From the NCBI GenBank assembly GCA_037953745.1, contig JBAKBP010007461.1:1-64000 (forward strand): a stretch of DNA of 64,000 nt, given 5' to 3'. Under the pieces are notes generated by a model. That model ran no database searches, was not told the DNA's origin, and saw nothing but the letters and a program-made list of their open reading frames with translations. Made by a program: the position numbers and the translations under genes. Source of the stretch: Lithodes maja (lineage: Eukaryota; Arthropoda; Malacostraca; Decapoda; Lithodidae). Of this stretch, positions 50,991 to 60,617 are shown in pieces. Every line of letters starts with the position of its first letter. The first letter of the stretch is position 1.

Positions 50991-51699
50991 GGGAAAACAA
51001 AATAGTTTAGTGCTACTGGGGCCATTTAAATGGGTTTTTTAGGCCTCCCTCTTAAGAGCTTTGCCGCCGTCGCCCAGTAGAACCTCTTATGAGCTTTGCC
51101 GCCGTCTACGGGTTAAGAGCGGGTGGAGGAGTATATTTGATGTGCCGCCCAGCGGGGGTTTTTACCGTAAATGAGCTTGTTTCCGTGCTCGTTTTCATGC
51201 ATAAACAAGAGCCAGAGCGTAATACAAGTATGCATCCCTGAAAGGGTGTTAATTCAGCTTTCCAATGACACCAGAACCATCCTTCTACGATCACTGGTTG
51301 TCTTGCAACGATCGTGCAACCGAAGGGCAAAATCGGTAAAATACGGTCATTTTCTTACATTACGTGTGAAACGAGTGAGAGAGGGTGGAGTACAAAGGAG
51401 TACATCTCAGTAGCTCCACGGCCACCGTGGCGAGCGGTCATGAGGTAACCTACGCTCCTCCCACTGCTCCGCTCTCTCTCAGAGCACATTATATGCTCAA
51501 AATTGCACTCGACAATAGCCGTGACCCGCCACATAGGCCACATTTATTTAACTCGACAATAGCCGGGTGCTGCCAGTTAAGGGGTTAAACTTGGGCACAA
51601 TGTATAATTTGTAAATATCATTAGAGATTAACTCGGCCAAAAGAGATTATCTTTTGAGCAAAGAAAGAATATGTTCCAATGAAATGTATACAAACTCAC

Positions 51700-51904
51700 A
51701 ATATCAAACTTATAGAGGTCGTTGGAGTCGGCCTCAGCCACGAAGATAATCTCGCGAGCTGAGTCAACATGGGTGATCTTGACAAAAGCCTGATGGACAC
51801 GTGTGGGTCGGGAGGAGGCTGAGTCACGCACCAGGAAGCGCAGCATAACTCGCTGGTGTTGGTCCGCTGACAACACTTCATCCAGGGTGTTGGGGTACGA
51901 GATT
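51700..51904 (-). CDS. RPN2: RPN2 internal exon (ribophorin II)
   Basis: RPN2 is a membrane subunit of the oligosaccharyltransferase in the rough ER, needed for N-glycosylation. This 205 nt exon has a TCCCTCCTCAG acceptor and a GTGAGT donor. It opens by completing a Lys codon from the previous exon and encodes ISYPNTLDEVLSADQHQ, HQAFVKI, then REIIFVAEADSNDLYKFDI. The FVAEPD-x-x-x-x-YKF block is characteristic of RPN2. It ends in phase 0. The following exons (the end of the luminal domain and the C-terminal membrane helices) should lie at lower coordinates but were not found between here and the NAMPT exon at 36.8 kb. Confidence 0.92.
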
Positions 51905-52132
51905 CTGAGGAGGGAAAGGCTAATGGTCAGTACAATATTTTTACATATTTGGAAGATTATGTTCTGGACAGTTCAGCATTGTTATAACAAAAATAAGGGC
52001 TAAAAGCTCTGATCTTTCTTTTTATACTACAACCACAATATGCCTGCAGGGTAGCCTGCAGAAGAAACAAAAAACACTAGGGGATAAAAATAACAGCTAG
52101 ATAGATAAACTTAAAAGAACAATAACTAATTT

Positions 52133-52265
52133 CTGGGTGGATGGGACTCGTTAGCCTTGGTCGGCAACTCATCTAGGGGAGACAACCTTATACAAATCCG
52201 GGTGGATGGGACTCGTCAGCCTTGGTTGGCAACCTGTCTAGGGGAGTAAACCTGATACAAATCCG
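52133..52265. repeat. 64 bp tandem duplication in an RPN2 intron
   Basis: GGGTGGATGGGACTCGT recurs at 52135 and 52199, each followed by TAGGGGAG and a TACAAATCC end. It belongs to a larger unidentified repeat that may extend to ~52700; an open minus-strand frame there (52276-52704) is unassigned. Confidence 0.65.
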
Positions 52266-52732
52266 TACTGCTTACCTAAGGGTAAGGCAGGTTAGTGGAT
52301 GGATTAGCCGAACACCACTGTAGAAAAATAGTGCTAACAAGATACACAGAGGGCCTCGGAGTCGGACGGATCCTAAATTGAGTGGTCAATCCTGTAAGTC
52401 CTTCACTAAACTGGCTCGGGTTGTCCCTCTCACAGGGAATAGGTCCGCTTGGGGGCATTCTGTGTATGGCCACCCTTGTAAGGGGAGTAAGGCGTCCGGA
52501 AATAGATAGAAAGCTTCTTAAAGGACTAACTTCCGGCCACGGTGGAATGATTAACAAATCATCTTTCCTTACTAGACTATGTGGGTTTCGAGGAGTAGTA
52601 GGGACAAAATCTACAACATTACAATAGTCTTCCCATGCAGAGATGAATGCAGAAATTTGATAACGACAATGATAATAATTAATCATCATTGTTCTTAACA
52701 CCAATAACCAATAATAATGAAATTAATGAAAG

Positions 52733-52791
52733 CATGCGAATCCAGGATACCACAAACAGAACTTACACGCTCTAACCATTACACCATGAAG
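52733..52791 (-). repeat. tRNA-like SINE remnant
   Basis: On the minus strand CATGGTGTAATGGTTAGAGC (box A) is followed by TCCTGGATTCGC (partial box B). Degenerate; intronic. Confidence 0.5.
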
Positions 52792-52956
52792 ACAGCTAAA
52801 GGTATAGCACATGACCACAATTAATATCCATTTATTGAACACTGCATATAATTCTAATCATGTGCTGGATCCAACTGCACTATGAATATCCTAATTCTTA
52901 TGCGAGAGGAAAGAAAATTCTATTGGGTACAGATAAAAGACTAAATAAACACTAAC

Positions 52957-53160
52957 TTCTGTAGAATGGGAGCCATGGACTGGTCTGAGTCAGCAGTACC
53001 AATCTCCAGTGACTGTATGGCGACAGCTGTGAGGACCTTGAAGGTGAGAGTGGCAGCCGTGTGACCCACCAGCCGGGTGTCCTTCCCTTCTACACTCACC
53101 ACCAGCCGGTAGAATCCTCGGGCCGGGCCACGGGACATCACCTCAACCTCGTACACACCC
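52957..53160 (-). CDS. RPN2: RPN2 internal exon
   Basis: 204 nt with a TATTATTCCAG acceptor and a GTTAGT donor. It completes a Gln codon and encodes GVYEVEVMSRGPARGFYRL, VVSVEGKDTRLVGHTAA and then SLEIGTADSDQSMAPILQ. The GFY-x(3)-V-x-VEG and D-x-DQS-x-AP blocks match RPN2 in the luminal middle domain. The last two bases begin the Lys codon finished by the exon at 51904. Phases with both neighbours agree, so these are consecutive exons. Intron sizes are 3.8 kb upstream and 1.05 kb downstream. Confidence 0.93.
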
Positions 53161-53624
53161 CTGGAATAATATAATACATACATATAGTGCTTTAACGTAA
53201 TTTTCAATTACATACATTATAACGGCTCCAACGTGGTTGCCTTTGCGCAGTTGGAATATAATACAGTTAAGTCCCGTCACTACACCGCCCCATCATGTCA
53301 TCACTTTGGCTGATGTTGGCATAGTGCTAACCGTGCTGCAGCAAGACTCAACTAAGTCCAACTGCTGCATCTTCACCTGCAGTATCTGCAAACCACACAA
53401 GCCTCAACAGTGCTACAAGAAGACAGTACCATACCAAGACTACTATATATTTGGCAACTTGGACTTTAGAACAAGAAAATCCTGCCACAACACTGTGGCC
53501 GACAAAAAAAAATGACAAATCCACATGGCATAAATACTACACCTTACTCCATCACTTCCACCTTGTACACACCTCTGGAATGGCGTGTCACTGTCATTAC
53601 ACTGATAGTAAGGGAGTTACCGTA
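53161..53624. other. Intronic spacer
   Basis: A Cys-containing open frame (53237-53515, plus) shows CIFTCSICKPHKPQQC but no recognisable family. Otherwise nothing seen. Confidence 0.3.
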
Positions 53625-53895
53625 TATATCTACCTATCTATTGCCGGACGCTGTGATCCCCGAAGGGGTGACCACGAACGAAACGGCCCCATGCACTCCG
53701 TCAGTCGATGCCCCTCCTCCCATCCAGCACTGCCTTCACTCGTCTATTTCATCATTCCATCCTTCCACCTCTCATTCGATTTACCTATCCCTCTCTGTCC
53801 TTCCACGTCACTCTTGTACATTCTCTTAGTCATTCTCGCGCTTCCCATACATTCCACATGGCCGAACTATCTCAAGGTGTTCCTTTTCACACCGT
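53625..53895 (-). mobile_element. LINE-E 3' fragment, minus strand
   Basis: The reverse complement matches 46770-47036, ending in a TATC/GATA-like tail near 53625 (GTGATCCCCGAAGGGGTG palindrome shared). It lies in the RPN2 intron. Confidence 0.85.
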
Positions 53896-54001
53896 ATATA
53901 ATAATGTAGTAAAACCTCTCATCTTGAAATAATCAGGGGGACACCCTGTCAAGAAGTATGGAACACCTTAGTCTCTCAGGCTTTTATTTCGGTCTCATTA
54001 A

Positions 54002-54692
54002 CCCGTTGAGCCCCGGCTAGTTATAATATTTTGTTCACCCCAGTCCAAAGCCATTTTAACTTTTTTTTTTTTTTTTTTTGCTAAAATGGAAGACAAGGAT
54101 GAGAAATGAAAAAAAAAAAAAAAAATCACCTCTGACATTTTTTTTTGGGCCCCCCCCCCCGGTGGGGGGTTGGAGCCTCAAAAAAATTTGTTGAGCCAAA
54201 ATGTTAGAGAATGGTGAGAAATGAAGAAAACAATAAAAAAAAACTCATTTCGGTCATTTGGGGGGCGGGGAAGGGGGGGGGGGGGGGTTTCAATAGTTGG
54301 TCGCCCCCGCATGACCACCCGCCCGGGAGCACTAGGGTAAAAACTGAGTATGGCATTGTACGGCATACATCCTAAGGAGTGTCTCACATAAATCTCAAGC
54401 CTCTAGCTCCCATACGACCGGAGTAATGAAGGTTCAAAGTGGCGGTGAACTAAGGGTGTAAAGTATCCCCACTAAGCCCACCACCACCAGCCGCGCGGCT
54501 GTCTCGGCCCGCTCACACCTACTGGCCCGGCTCCCACACACACTACGGTACCTCCCCCTCCTATTCTCCCGCCATTTCCTACCTTACGAGCCACGTAAGT
54601 GTTTTTTATATGTCGGACGCACGTGATGCGTCGCTGGGAGTTAGTGATCAAACACTGCCGACGCATCACGTGCGACGCTGGGTCTCACTGGG
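54002..54692. mobile_element. TTAA-flanked MITE (second family)
   Basis: TTAA at 53998-54001 and 54693-54696, with ends CCCGTTGAGCCCCGG and the complement of ACGCTGGGTCTCACTGGG. Interior has poly(A)/poly(T), long C and G runs, and an inner inverted pair (ACGCATCACGTGCG and CGCACGTGATGCGTC). No ORF of note. Confidence 0.65.
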
Positions 54693-54726
54693 TTAACTAT
54701 GGTAACAGAGGTAAAAAAAAAAAAAT

Positions 54727-56955
54727 CTATGTGATTGAGGGAGGCAAAAGGCAGAACTGCCTATAGCGAGTGCCTCCCCCATAGTTGAAAGAGTGACAGG
54801 GCCAAAATCAAGGGACGTTCGAGCCAAAATGCCTGGACACACAGAGTTTGAAGCAATTTAAATCATAGGAAGAGGGAAAGACTGATTCTGGGAGAGAGTT
54901 CCAGAGCTCAGCTGTTGAGTAGAAGAAAGTTTGAGAGTAACGTTTCACTCTTGGGTTGGCCGCCTCCCACCACCCACTTCCAGCGTATCCGTACGAAGAA
55001 AAGGAAGAAAAGGAAAAAAAGGAAAATCCGTAGTGGCGAAACTACCTCACCAATCCGCTTGTTCCGATACCATAAAAGTCGATGATTTACTCTGAAAATT
55101 TCTGCTACATTCGGGACCATCTGGGACCTGATTTCAGGCGAAAATGGACAATGGGAGTGTTTTTTTTACCATTATCCTTCCATTCTCACCCAACTTGATA
55201 GATTTAGCCAAAAAAATAAAAATAAAAAATCCTCTGGCACTGGCAGATGCATAGGGTCAATAATTGTCTGGCACTCTCCGGGTTAATTAAGGAAGCCATA
55301 CTGGCGATCTGAGAGCAGATTATGAGAAGAGAAATGCTTGAGAAATTTGGAAGCAAGAATAGTTTCAAAAACTTTAGAAAGACAAGAGACGAGAGCAATT
55401 GGACGATAGTTGGAGGGTTGAGAGCGGTCACCCTTCTTTGGGACAGGCTGAATGTGAGCAAACTTCCAACATGAAGGGAAGACGTTAGATGATAGACAGA
55501 GACGAAAGAGTTTGCCTAGGCAGGGAGTCAGCACGGAAGCACAGTTTTTGAGAACAACAGGAGGAACACCGTCTGGACCGTACGCCTTATTAGGGTTAAG
55601 CCCAGAGAGGGTAGAAAGTACATCTTTAGAAGAGATTAGGATATTAGGCATAAGTGAGAGGGAGGAATAGCACCGGAATCATCCAAGGTGGAGTTTCTAG
55701 CAAAAGTTTGAGCGAAGAGTTTAGCTTTGTCAGAGGAAGAAGTGATGGTTGTGCCATCAGAGTGGGAAAGGGGAGGGAAAGACGAGCAAGAGAAATTGTT
55801 GGAGAGGTTTTTGGCTAGATGCCAGAAAGCTTGGGAAGAGCTAGAGTTGGATAGTTCAGTGCATTTATTATTGATGAAAGAGTGTTTGGCAAGTCGAAGA
55901 ACAGATTTGGCTTGATTCCGGGCAGAAACATAGGAAGAATGAGAGTCTTGAGTTTTAAGGCGTCGGTACCGTTTGAATGCTTCCTCCTTATTGCGGACAG
56001 CAGTAGAACAGGCGTGAGTAAACCAAGATTTTTTAGCATTAGTCTGAGAGAAAGAGAATGGAATGTATGCTTCCATGCCCGATAGGATTACCTCGGTAAT
56101 GCGTTCAGCACTCTCCGAGGGTCCCCGGCCACGGAAGCAGAAATCATTCCATGGAAAATCAAAGAAGTACTGCCGGAGAGCCTCCCAGTCGGCAGCGCCA
56201 AAGTGCCACAAGCGCCGCCGGCTAGGAGGATCGGGTGGCCGTACTGGAGAGATAGGACAGGTGACAGAGATAAGTTTATGATCGGAGGAGCCCAAAGGAG
56301 AGAAAAGATCGACAGTATTAGAAGAAGGGTTAGAAGTTAGAAACAAGTCAAGAATGTTGGGCCGATCTCCGATGCGATCCGGGATACGGGTGGGTTGCTG
56401 AACTAACTGCTCTAGGTCATTTAGGATAGAAAAGACGTAGGCTTGTTCACCAGGTGGATCAGTAGTGTGAGAGGAGAGCCATTGGCGGTGGTGAACGTTG
56501 AAATCTCCTAAGATGGAGATTTCTGAGAAAGGAGAAATGGATAGAATGTGTTCCACTGTAGAGTTTAGATAGTCAAAGAATTTGGGAAAGTTGGTAGAGT
56601 TAGGGGAAAGATAGACAGCACAGAAATATTTAGTAAGAGAATGACAGGAAAGTTTGAGCCATAAAGTTGAGAATTCAGAGGAGTCGAAATCGGGAACACG
56701 AGAGCAAGTGAGTTTGTTGTGCACATATGCACAACATCCGCCTTTGGCTTTGAAACTAGGATAGAGAAAGTAGGAGGATACAGAGAAGGGGCTGCTGAAT
56801 GTTGCCACAGACACCTGAGTTTCGGTGAGGAAGAGAAGATCAGGTTTGTAGGAGGAGAGGTGGTGCTCAACTGAGTGAAAGTTAGAGGAAAGTCCGCGAA
56901 TGTTGCAGAAATTAATAGAAAGAGTAACAGGCCGAGGTCCATTTAATAAAGCAAC
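54727..56955 (-). mobile_element. LINE-B copy in an RPN2 intron, internally rearranged
   Basis: Minus-strand copy of the LINE at 21753. The 3' end is at 54727-54958 and the endonuclease plus first half of RT at 55285-56955. About 1 kb of RT is missing and ~325 bp of unrelated DNA (54959-55284) stands in its place. Its 5' limit lies within a few bases of the RPN2 donor site. Confidence 0.85.
55285..56955 (-). pseudogene. LINE-B endonuclease and partial RT
   Basis: Minus strand. A complete AP-endonuclease is present (NFCNIRGLSSN, LFLTETQ, AVYLSPN, ILGDFNVHH, DLFLTSNPSS, SSDHKLISV), then a linker and the start of RT (NKAYGPDGVPPVVLKN, PVPKKGDRSQPSNYRP, LLSDRQYGFL). A frame change near 55640 separates the two frames. 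The frame of the endonuclease is open upstream into the RPN2 exon at 57087, giving a 498-codon read-through frame. The RT catalytic part is absent, so the copy is dead. It complements the 5'-truncated copy at 21753 for describing the family. Confidence 0.85.
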
Positions 56956-56959
56956 TAAC

Positions 56960-57087
56960 TGTGATGAAGGTAGTGGTGTGAGCTTCTCCTTGGCGATGAT
57001 GACCACTTCGTCAGACTCTCGGGTGGCAGAGTCAGCTGTCACCTTCAGTGTTCCCAGACTGTTGCCCTTCAGGTCTGTCACACGCAC
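56960..57087 (-). CDS. RPN2: RPN2 internal exon
   Basis: 128 nt, phase 0 at the start and two bases over at the end. Acceptor TTTGTTCCAG, donor GTTAGT. Encodes VRVTDLKGNSLGTLKV, then ADSATRESDEVV and KEKLTPLPSS. The RVT-x(8)-T/L-x-KV pattern followed by the F/LTP block aligns with the RPN2 luminal region directly before the exon at 53160. The next codon is completed there as Gln. The donor is immediately followed by LINE-B sequence. Splicing at GTTAGT is inferred from the sequence and the phase match. Confidence 0.88.
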
Positions 57088-57179
57088 CTGGAACAAACCA
57101 TAACACATAACATTTACTTCAATGTTACACATAAGATAAATAAAGCTAGTATCATTAGATACTAGAGCACCTCCCCTCA

Positions 57180-57360
57180 GGGGAGGTGTGGTGGAGTGGT
57201 CTTGCCACTGGCCTGGTAATCCAAAGGTCCCGGGTTCAAATCCCGATGTATCAATGGGAAGATATTATTGGGATGGAATTTGTGCTGTACCTAGTATCAG
57301 TGCATTACCACAAGCCCACCGAAACGTCAATAAAATACCCTCATTGTTCCCTGATTAAAT
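57180..57360 (+). mobile_element. tRNA-derived SINE
   Basis: Box-A-like GTGGTGGAGTGGTC and box B GGTTCAAATCC, sharing TAATCC and GGTCCCGGGTTC with the copy at 6545. The 3' end may extend to the poly(A) at 57711-57739. Confidence 0.6.
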
Positions 57361-57740
57361 AGCACTGTATGAATATTCCCATATTCAAAATATGCTACAG
57401 GGGTGCAATGCCTGGTGAGTTATCTGCTCAACAGGTGGCGTTGTGTGTGTGTAAGTGTGAGAGTCCGAGTGTAGGGGGTGAGACAGTGAAGCACGGGAAC
57501 GAGATGGCTTCAGAGATGGGGTCGTTTCGGGCCATGAGTGAGCACCATGCCTCATGTGAAGGCAAGATGGCAGGTGCTCGTTGTACTCTACGTGCTTCAC
57601 ATGTCTCACTCCCTAGACTGGAACAAGACCTCACGGGCTTCACTGTTCATTGTAAAGCGGTGAATGTTAAGGCTCTCAGCCTATGCCCGAGAGGAAGTAA
57701 GTTGGAATATATAAAAAAAAAAAAAAAAAAAAAAAAAAAT
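57361..57740. other. Intronic segment ending in poly(A)
   Basis: An open plus-strand frame (57369-57752) is not recognisable. A ~29 bp A tract at 57711-57739 suggests a retroposon end. Nothing else identified. Confidence 0.35.
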
Positions 57741-57892
57741 ATGAGCACCTAGTTCATAAAATGTGTTGTCATTATGCATCTGGCAGTTTAAGAAATATCG
57801 ATTAAAATAGTTTTCCCCTGCTGTAATATAAAGACAAAAGAACTTATCAAAATAGCTAATCACGACTATACATAAAGTAGCCTTATACAGAC

Positions 57893-57962
57893 CTGGACTG
57901 TGGGAGCGTCGGCACTGATAGCCACGTTGCTGGCCAGGGTAATGGCAACTGGGACATGGAAT
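57893..57962 (-). CDS. RPN2: RPN2 internal exon (5'-most in window)
   Basis: 70 nt with a TTTCAG acceptor and a GTCTGT donor. The first base completes a codon, then FHVPVAITLASNVAIS and ADAPTVQ follow, ending in phase 0 and joining VRVTD of the exon at 57087. It fits the beta-rich luminal domain of RPN2. On its own it would be weak evidence; the in-phase join supports it. Earlier RPN2 exons, including the signal peptide, lie beyond the window or beyond the LINE-C and Gmr1 insertions at 58.8-64 kb. Confidence 0.8.
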
Positions 57963-58141
57963 CTGAAACACAAACAATCACAATTGTGGAAATTATAGAA
58001 ATATACAGTAAAAAACAATAGTTAGTCAAAAAAACTTATTAGTTGTGTGAAATCCATGACAAATAGGCACGGAAATGTTTCTGAGCCACAATACTATGTA
58101 AAGTATGACTAATATAAAATTTTCCCAAGTGAACTTCTTAA

Positions 58142-58530
58142 CCCTTGTCTAGCGGGGGGTCTGTGGCCGTTTTGGGCCTTTTCAGGCCATTCTGACTGCT
58201 ATATCAACCATCAGCATGAAAGGAACTGTATTGTGCCGAAAACTAGGCGGAAATCGCTACACAATGACACCACATACAGCTACGTAGCACTCGTGGAGCC
58301 CTGACAGTGTTACCTCAAAGATGGAAGTTTAGCGGATGTTGCTACATTGTTCACTTTTAGCGAACTATTGGTCACACTGTCATCCTCCCGTGCGGTGGGG
58401 GAACTGGAGTTAGTGTGGGCCGGGAGGCCACAGATGTCGGACGTATGGTTCATTACTGTTCCACCCATTTTTCACCCGTTTTTTGCCAGTTTCTTTAACT
58501 CGACTTATGTTGCGCGCCGCTCTTTAAGGG
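58142..58530. mobile_element. TTAA-flanked MITE (third family)
   Basis: TTAA at 58138-58141 and 58531-58534. Ends CCCTTGTCTAGCGGGG and the complement of GCCGCTCTTTAAGGG. 389 bp, non-coding. Confidence 0.6.
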
Positions 58531-58779
58531 TTAAGTATGGTTTGATCAGTTTCAACTTAAGGACTTGCTTTTGTAACTTTTAATATTTCTTATTTTTGAT
58601 TGTGTTCTTTTATTTAATAATTTTCATTTTAGTAAGCGTTGTTTCCACATAGCGATTTTGATAATTTAATTTGACTTTATATTGTCCTTGTCCCAATTTT
58701 GGTTCGTTTAGTTTACAAGTTTTACATTTTAATTTACTTAATCATTGTCACAGGTTGTAGTGCCATTGGTAAAGCAATG

Positions 58780-60617
58780 GGAAGATTGTGTATGCAGAAA
58801 ATGAAATCAGAGAAGCATGGAAGGCACACTATGCACGACTGCTAAATGTAGAGTTTGAATGGGATAAGGAACAGCTTAGTATCGAAAAACCAATATCTGG
58901 GCCCCCTCCTTTGATAGCACCAGCTGTAGTGAGTGACGCAATCAATAAAATGAAGGACGGTAAAGTTCCATGTTGCTCTGACATTGTCGCTGAGATGATA
59001 AAAGCCTCAGGGGAGACTGGTGTAAACTTAGTCACTGACTTGATAAACACTATTATTAAAGATGAGAAAATCCCAGAGGATTGGATCAAAAGTGTAATAG
59101 TAAACATATACAAAGGAAAAGGGGATGCGCTAGATAGAGGAAATTATAGGGGCCTGAAAATGCTTGACCAAATCATGAAGGTCTGTGAGAGAGTCCTTGA
59201 GGGTTTGATCAGGCAAAGCATCTTTATTGATGATATGCAGTTTGGTTTTATGCCAGGACGGGGTACAACCGATGCTATCTTCATAGTCAGGCATATACAG
59301 GAAAGATACTTACTAAAAGGCATGGATCTTTACTTTGTGTTTGTAGACCTGGAGAAGGCCTTTGATAGGGTGCCTAGAGATGTTGTGCAGTGGGCTATGA
59401 GGAAACTTGGTGTGGAAGAGTGGCTGGTGCGTGTGATAATGAAGATGTATGAGGATTCGCGAAATGCGGTAAGGGTGAAGGGTGTACCGAGTGATGAGTT
59501 CGCAGTCCGTGTTGGAGTCCATCAGGGTTCAGTGTTAAGCCCCCTCCTCTTTATTATGGTCTTGGAGGCACTGTCTAGAGTTTTTAGAGGCGGACTCCCG
59601 TTGGAACTGATTTATGTAGACGATTTAGTCCTAATAGCTGACAGTATGCAAGATGCCGAGGCCAAATTCAGAGAGTGGAGAGAGGGCATGGCGAGCAAGG
59701 GTTTAAGAGTCAATATTAACAAAACCAAGGTTATGCAGTGTAGATTGAGACGAGGCAATGTAAAAAATAGCGGAGCATACCCATGTGCAGTGTGTGGAAA
59801 GGGAGTGGGCGTTAACTTAATTCAATGTAGCATCTGTTGATGTTGGGTACACCATGGGAGTAAGCGCTGTAGGAGAATAAAGAGACCCCTGCCGAAGGAT
59901 AAGTCAGAAATAGAGAAATTTGAGTGCGTAGTGTGCAAAGGCGAGCTTGTGTTAAGTGATGATCCTGTGGCTGTGAATTTTATAAATGAGTCTTTGGAGC
60001 TGGTGAACAAGTTTTGTTACCTAGGAGATACCATCTCTGCCGGTGGTGGGGCCGAGGCTGCCACTGTTGCTAGAATTAGGTGTGGCTGGGGGAAGTTCAG
60101 AGAACTGATGCCAATCCTGACCATGAAAAGAATGCCTCTCCCCCTGAAGGGAAAGGTGTATGCCTCATATGTTAGAAGTGCAATGACGTATGCCTCAGAA
60201 ACTTGGGCCGTTAAAGTAGAGGATGTCAACAGAATGGAGCGTAATGAGATGAGAATGGTGAGATGGATGTGTGGGGCCAGGCTACAGGATAGAATAACAA
60301 ATGTTGAGCTGAGGAGACGTTTAGGTATAAAGAGTATTAGCGAGGTGATGCGTACAAGTAGACTGGGATGGTATGGACATGTGGAGAGAATGGATGAACA
60401 AAATTGGGTGAAAAAATGCAGATCTGTGATTGTGGAGGGAGCTGCACCAAGGGGTGGACCGAAGAAGACCTGGGATCGGACTATACGCGCCGATCTCAAA
60501 TCCAAGAACTTGACAAGTGAAGCAGCCCTTAACAGGGTTGCCTGGAACACTGCCATTAGGACAAGAGACTGAAACTGCACTTATGTGTGGAACACTCGGT
60601 CTTAACATTTTATGTAT
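58780..60617 (+). mobile_element. LINE-C, 5'-truncated
   Basis: Begins inside the region before RT and runs through RT, a Cys-rich segment and the C-terminal domain to a short 3' UTR. The Gmr1-like LTR starts at 60618 within or just after the 3' UTR. Other copy: 10598-10801 + 18905-19155 + 19588-19785. Confidence 0.85.
58788..60572 (+). pseudogene. LINE-C reverse transcriptase with one in-frame stop
   Basis: 595 codons in one frame, broken only by TGA at 59838-59840. RT motifs: KDGKVPCCSDIVAEMIK, NYRGLKMLDQ, QFGFMPGRGTTDAIF, VDLEKAFDRVPRDVV, HQGSVLSPLLF, and catalytic YVDD in LIYVDDLVL. After RT a Cys-rich segment follows (CAVCGKGVG, CSIC, then the stop, then CVVCKGEL). The C-terminal domain has YLGDTI, TYASETWAVK, RWMCGARLQDRI, LGWYGHVERM, and GGPKKTWDRTI. 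The endonuclease is missing through 5' truncation. The opening codon is GTG, so no real start is present. The clade is uncertain; an RTE-like type is likely. Confidence 0.85.

Larger units (their letters stand above)
49593..51584. mobile_element. Larger TTAA-flanked element with a nested pogo-like MITE
   Basis: Left end TTAA then CACCTTAACCTGGCAACGG (49589). Right end, inverted, TTAA then CCCCTTAACTGGCAGCACC (51585-51588). No transposase ORF. The pogo-like MITE at 49910-50831 and repeat Y lie inside. Confidence 0.55.

Noticed and set aside
52276..52704. 142-codon minus-strand ORF in an RPN2 intron
   Set aside because: No recognisable domain, no splice context matching RPN2, and it lies in apparently repetitive DNA.
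55636..57132. 498-codon minus-strand ORF as a genuine fusion gene
   Set aside because: The first part is an RPN2 exon plus a few intron codons and the rest is LINE-B. Splice sites and phase support normal splicing, so the fusion is listed only as a possible read-through.
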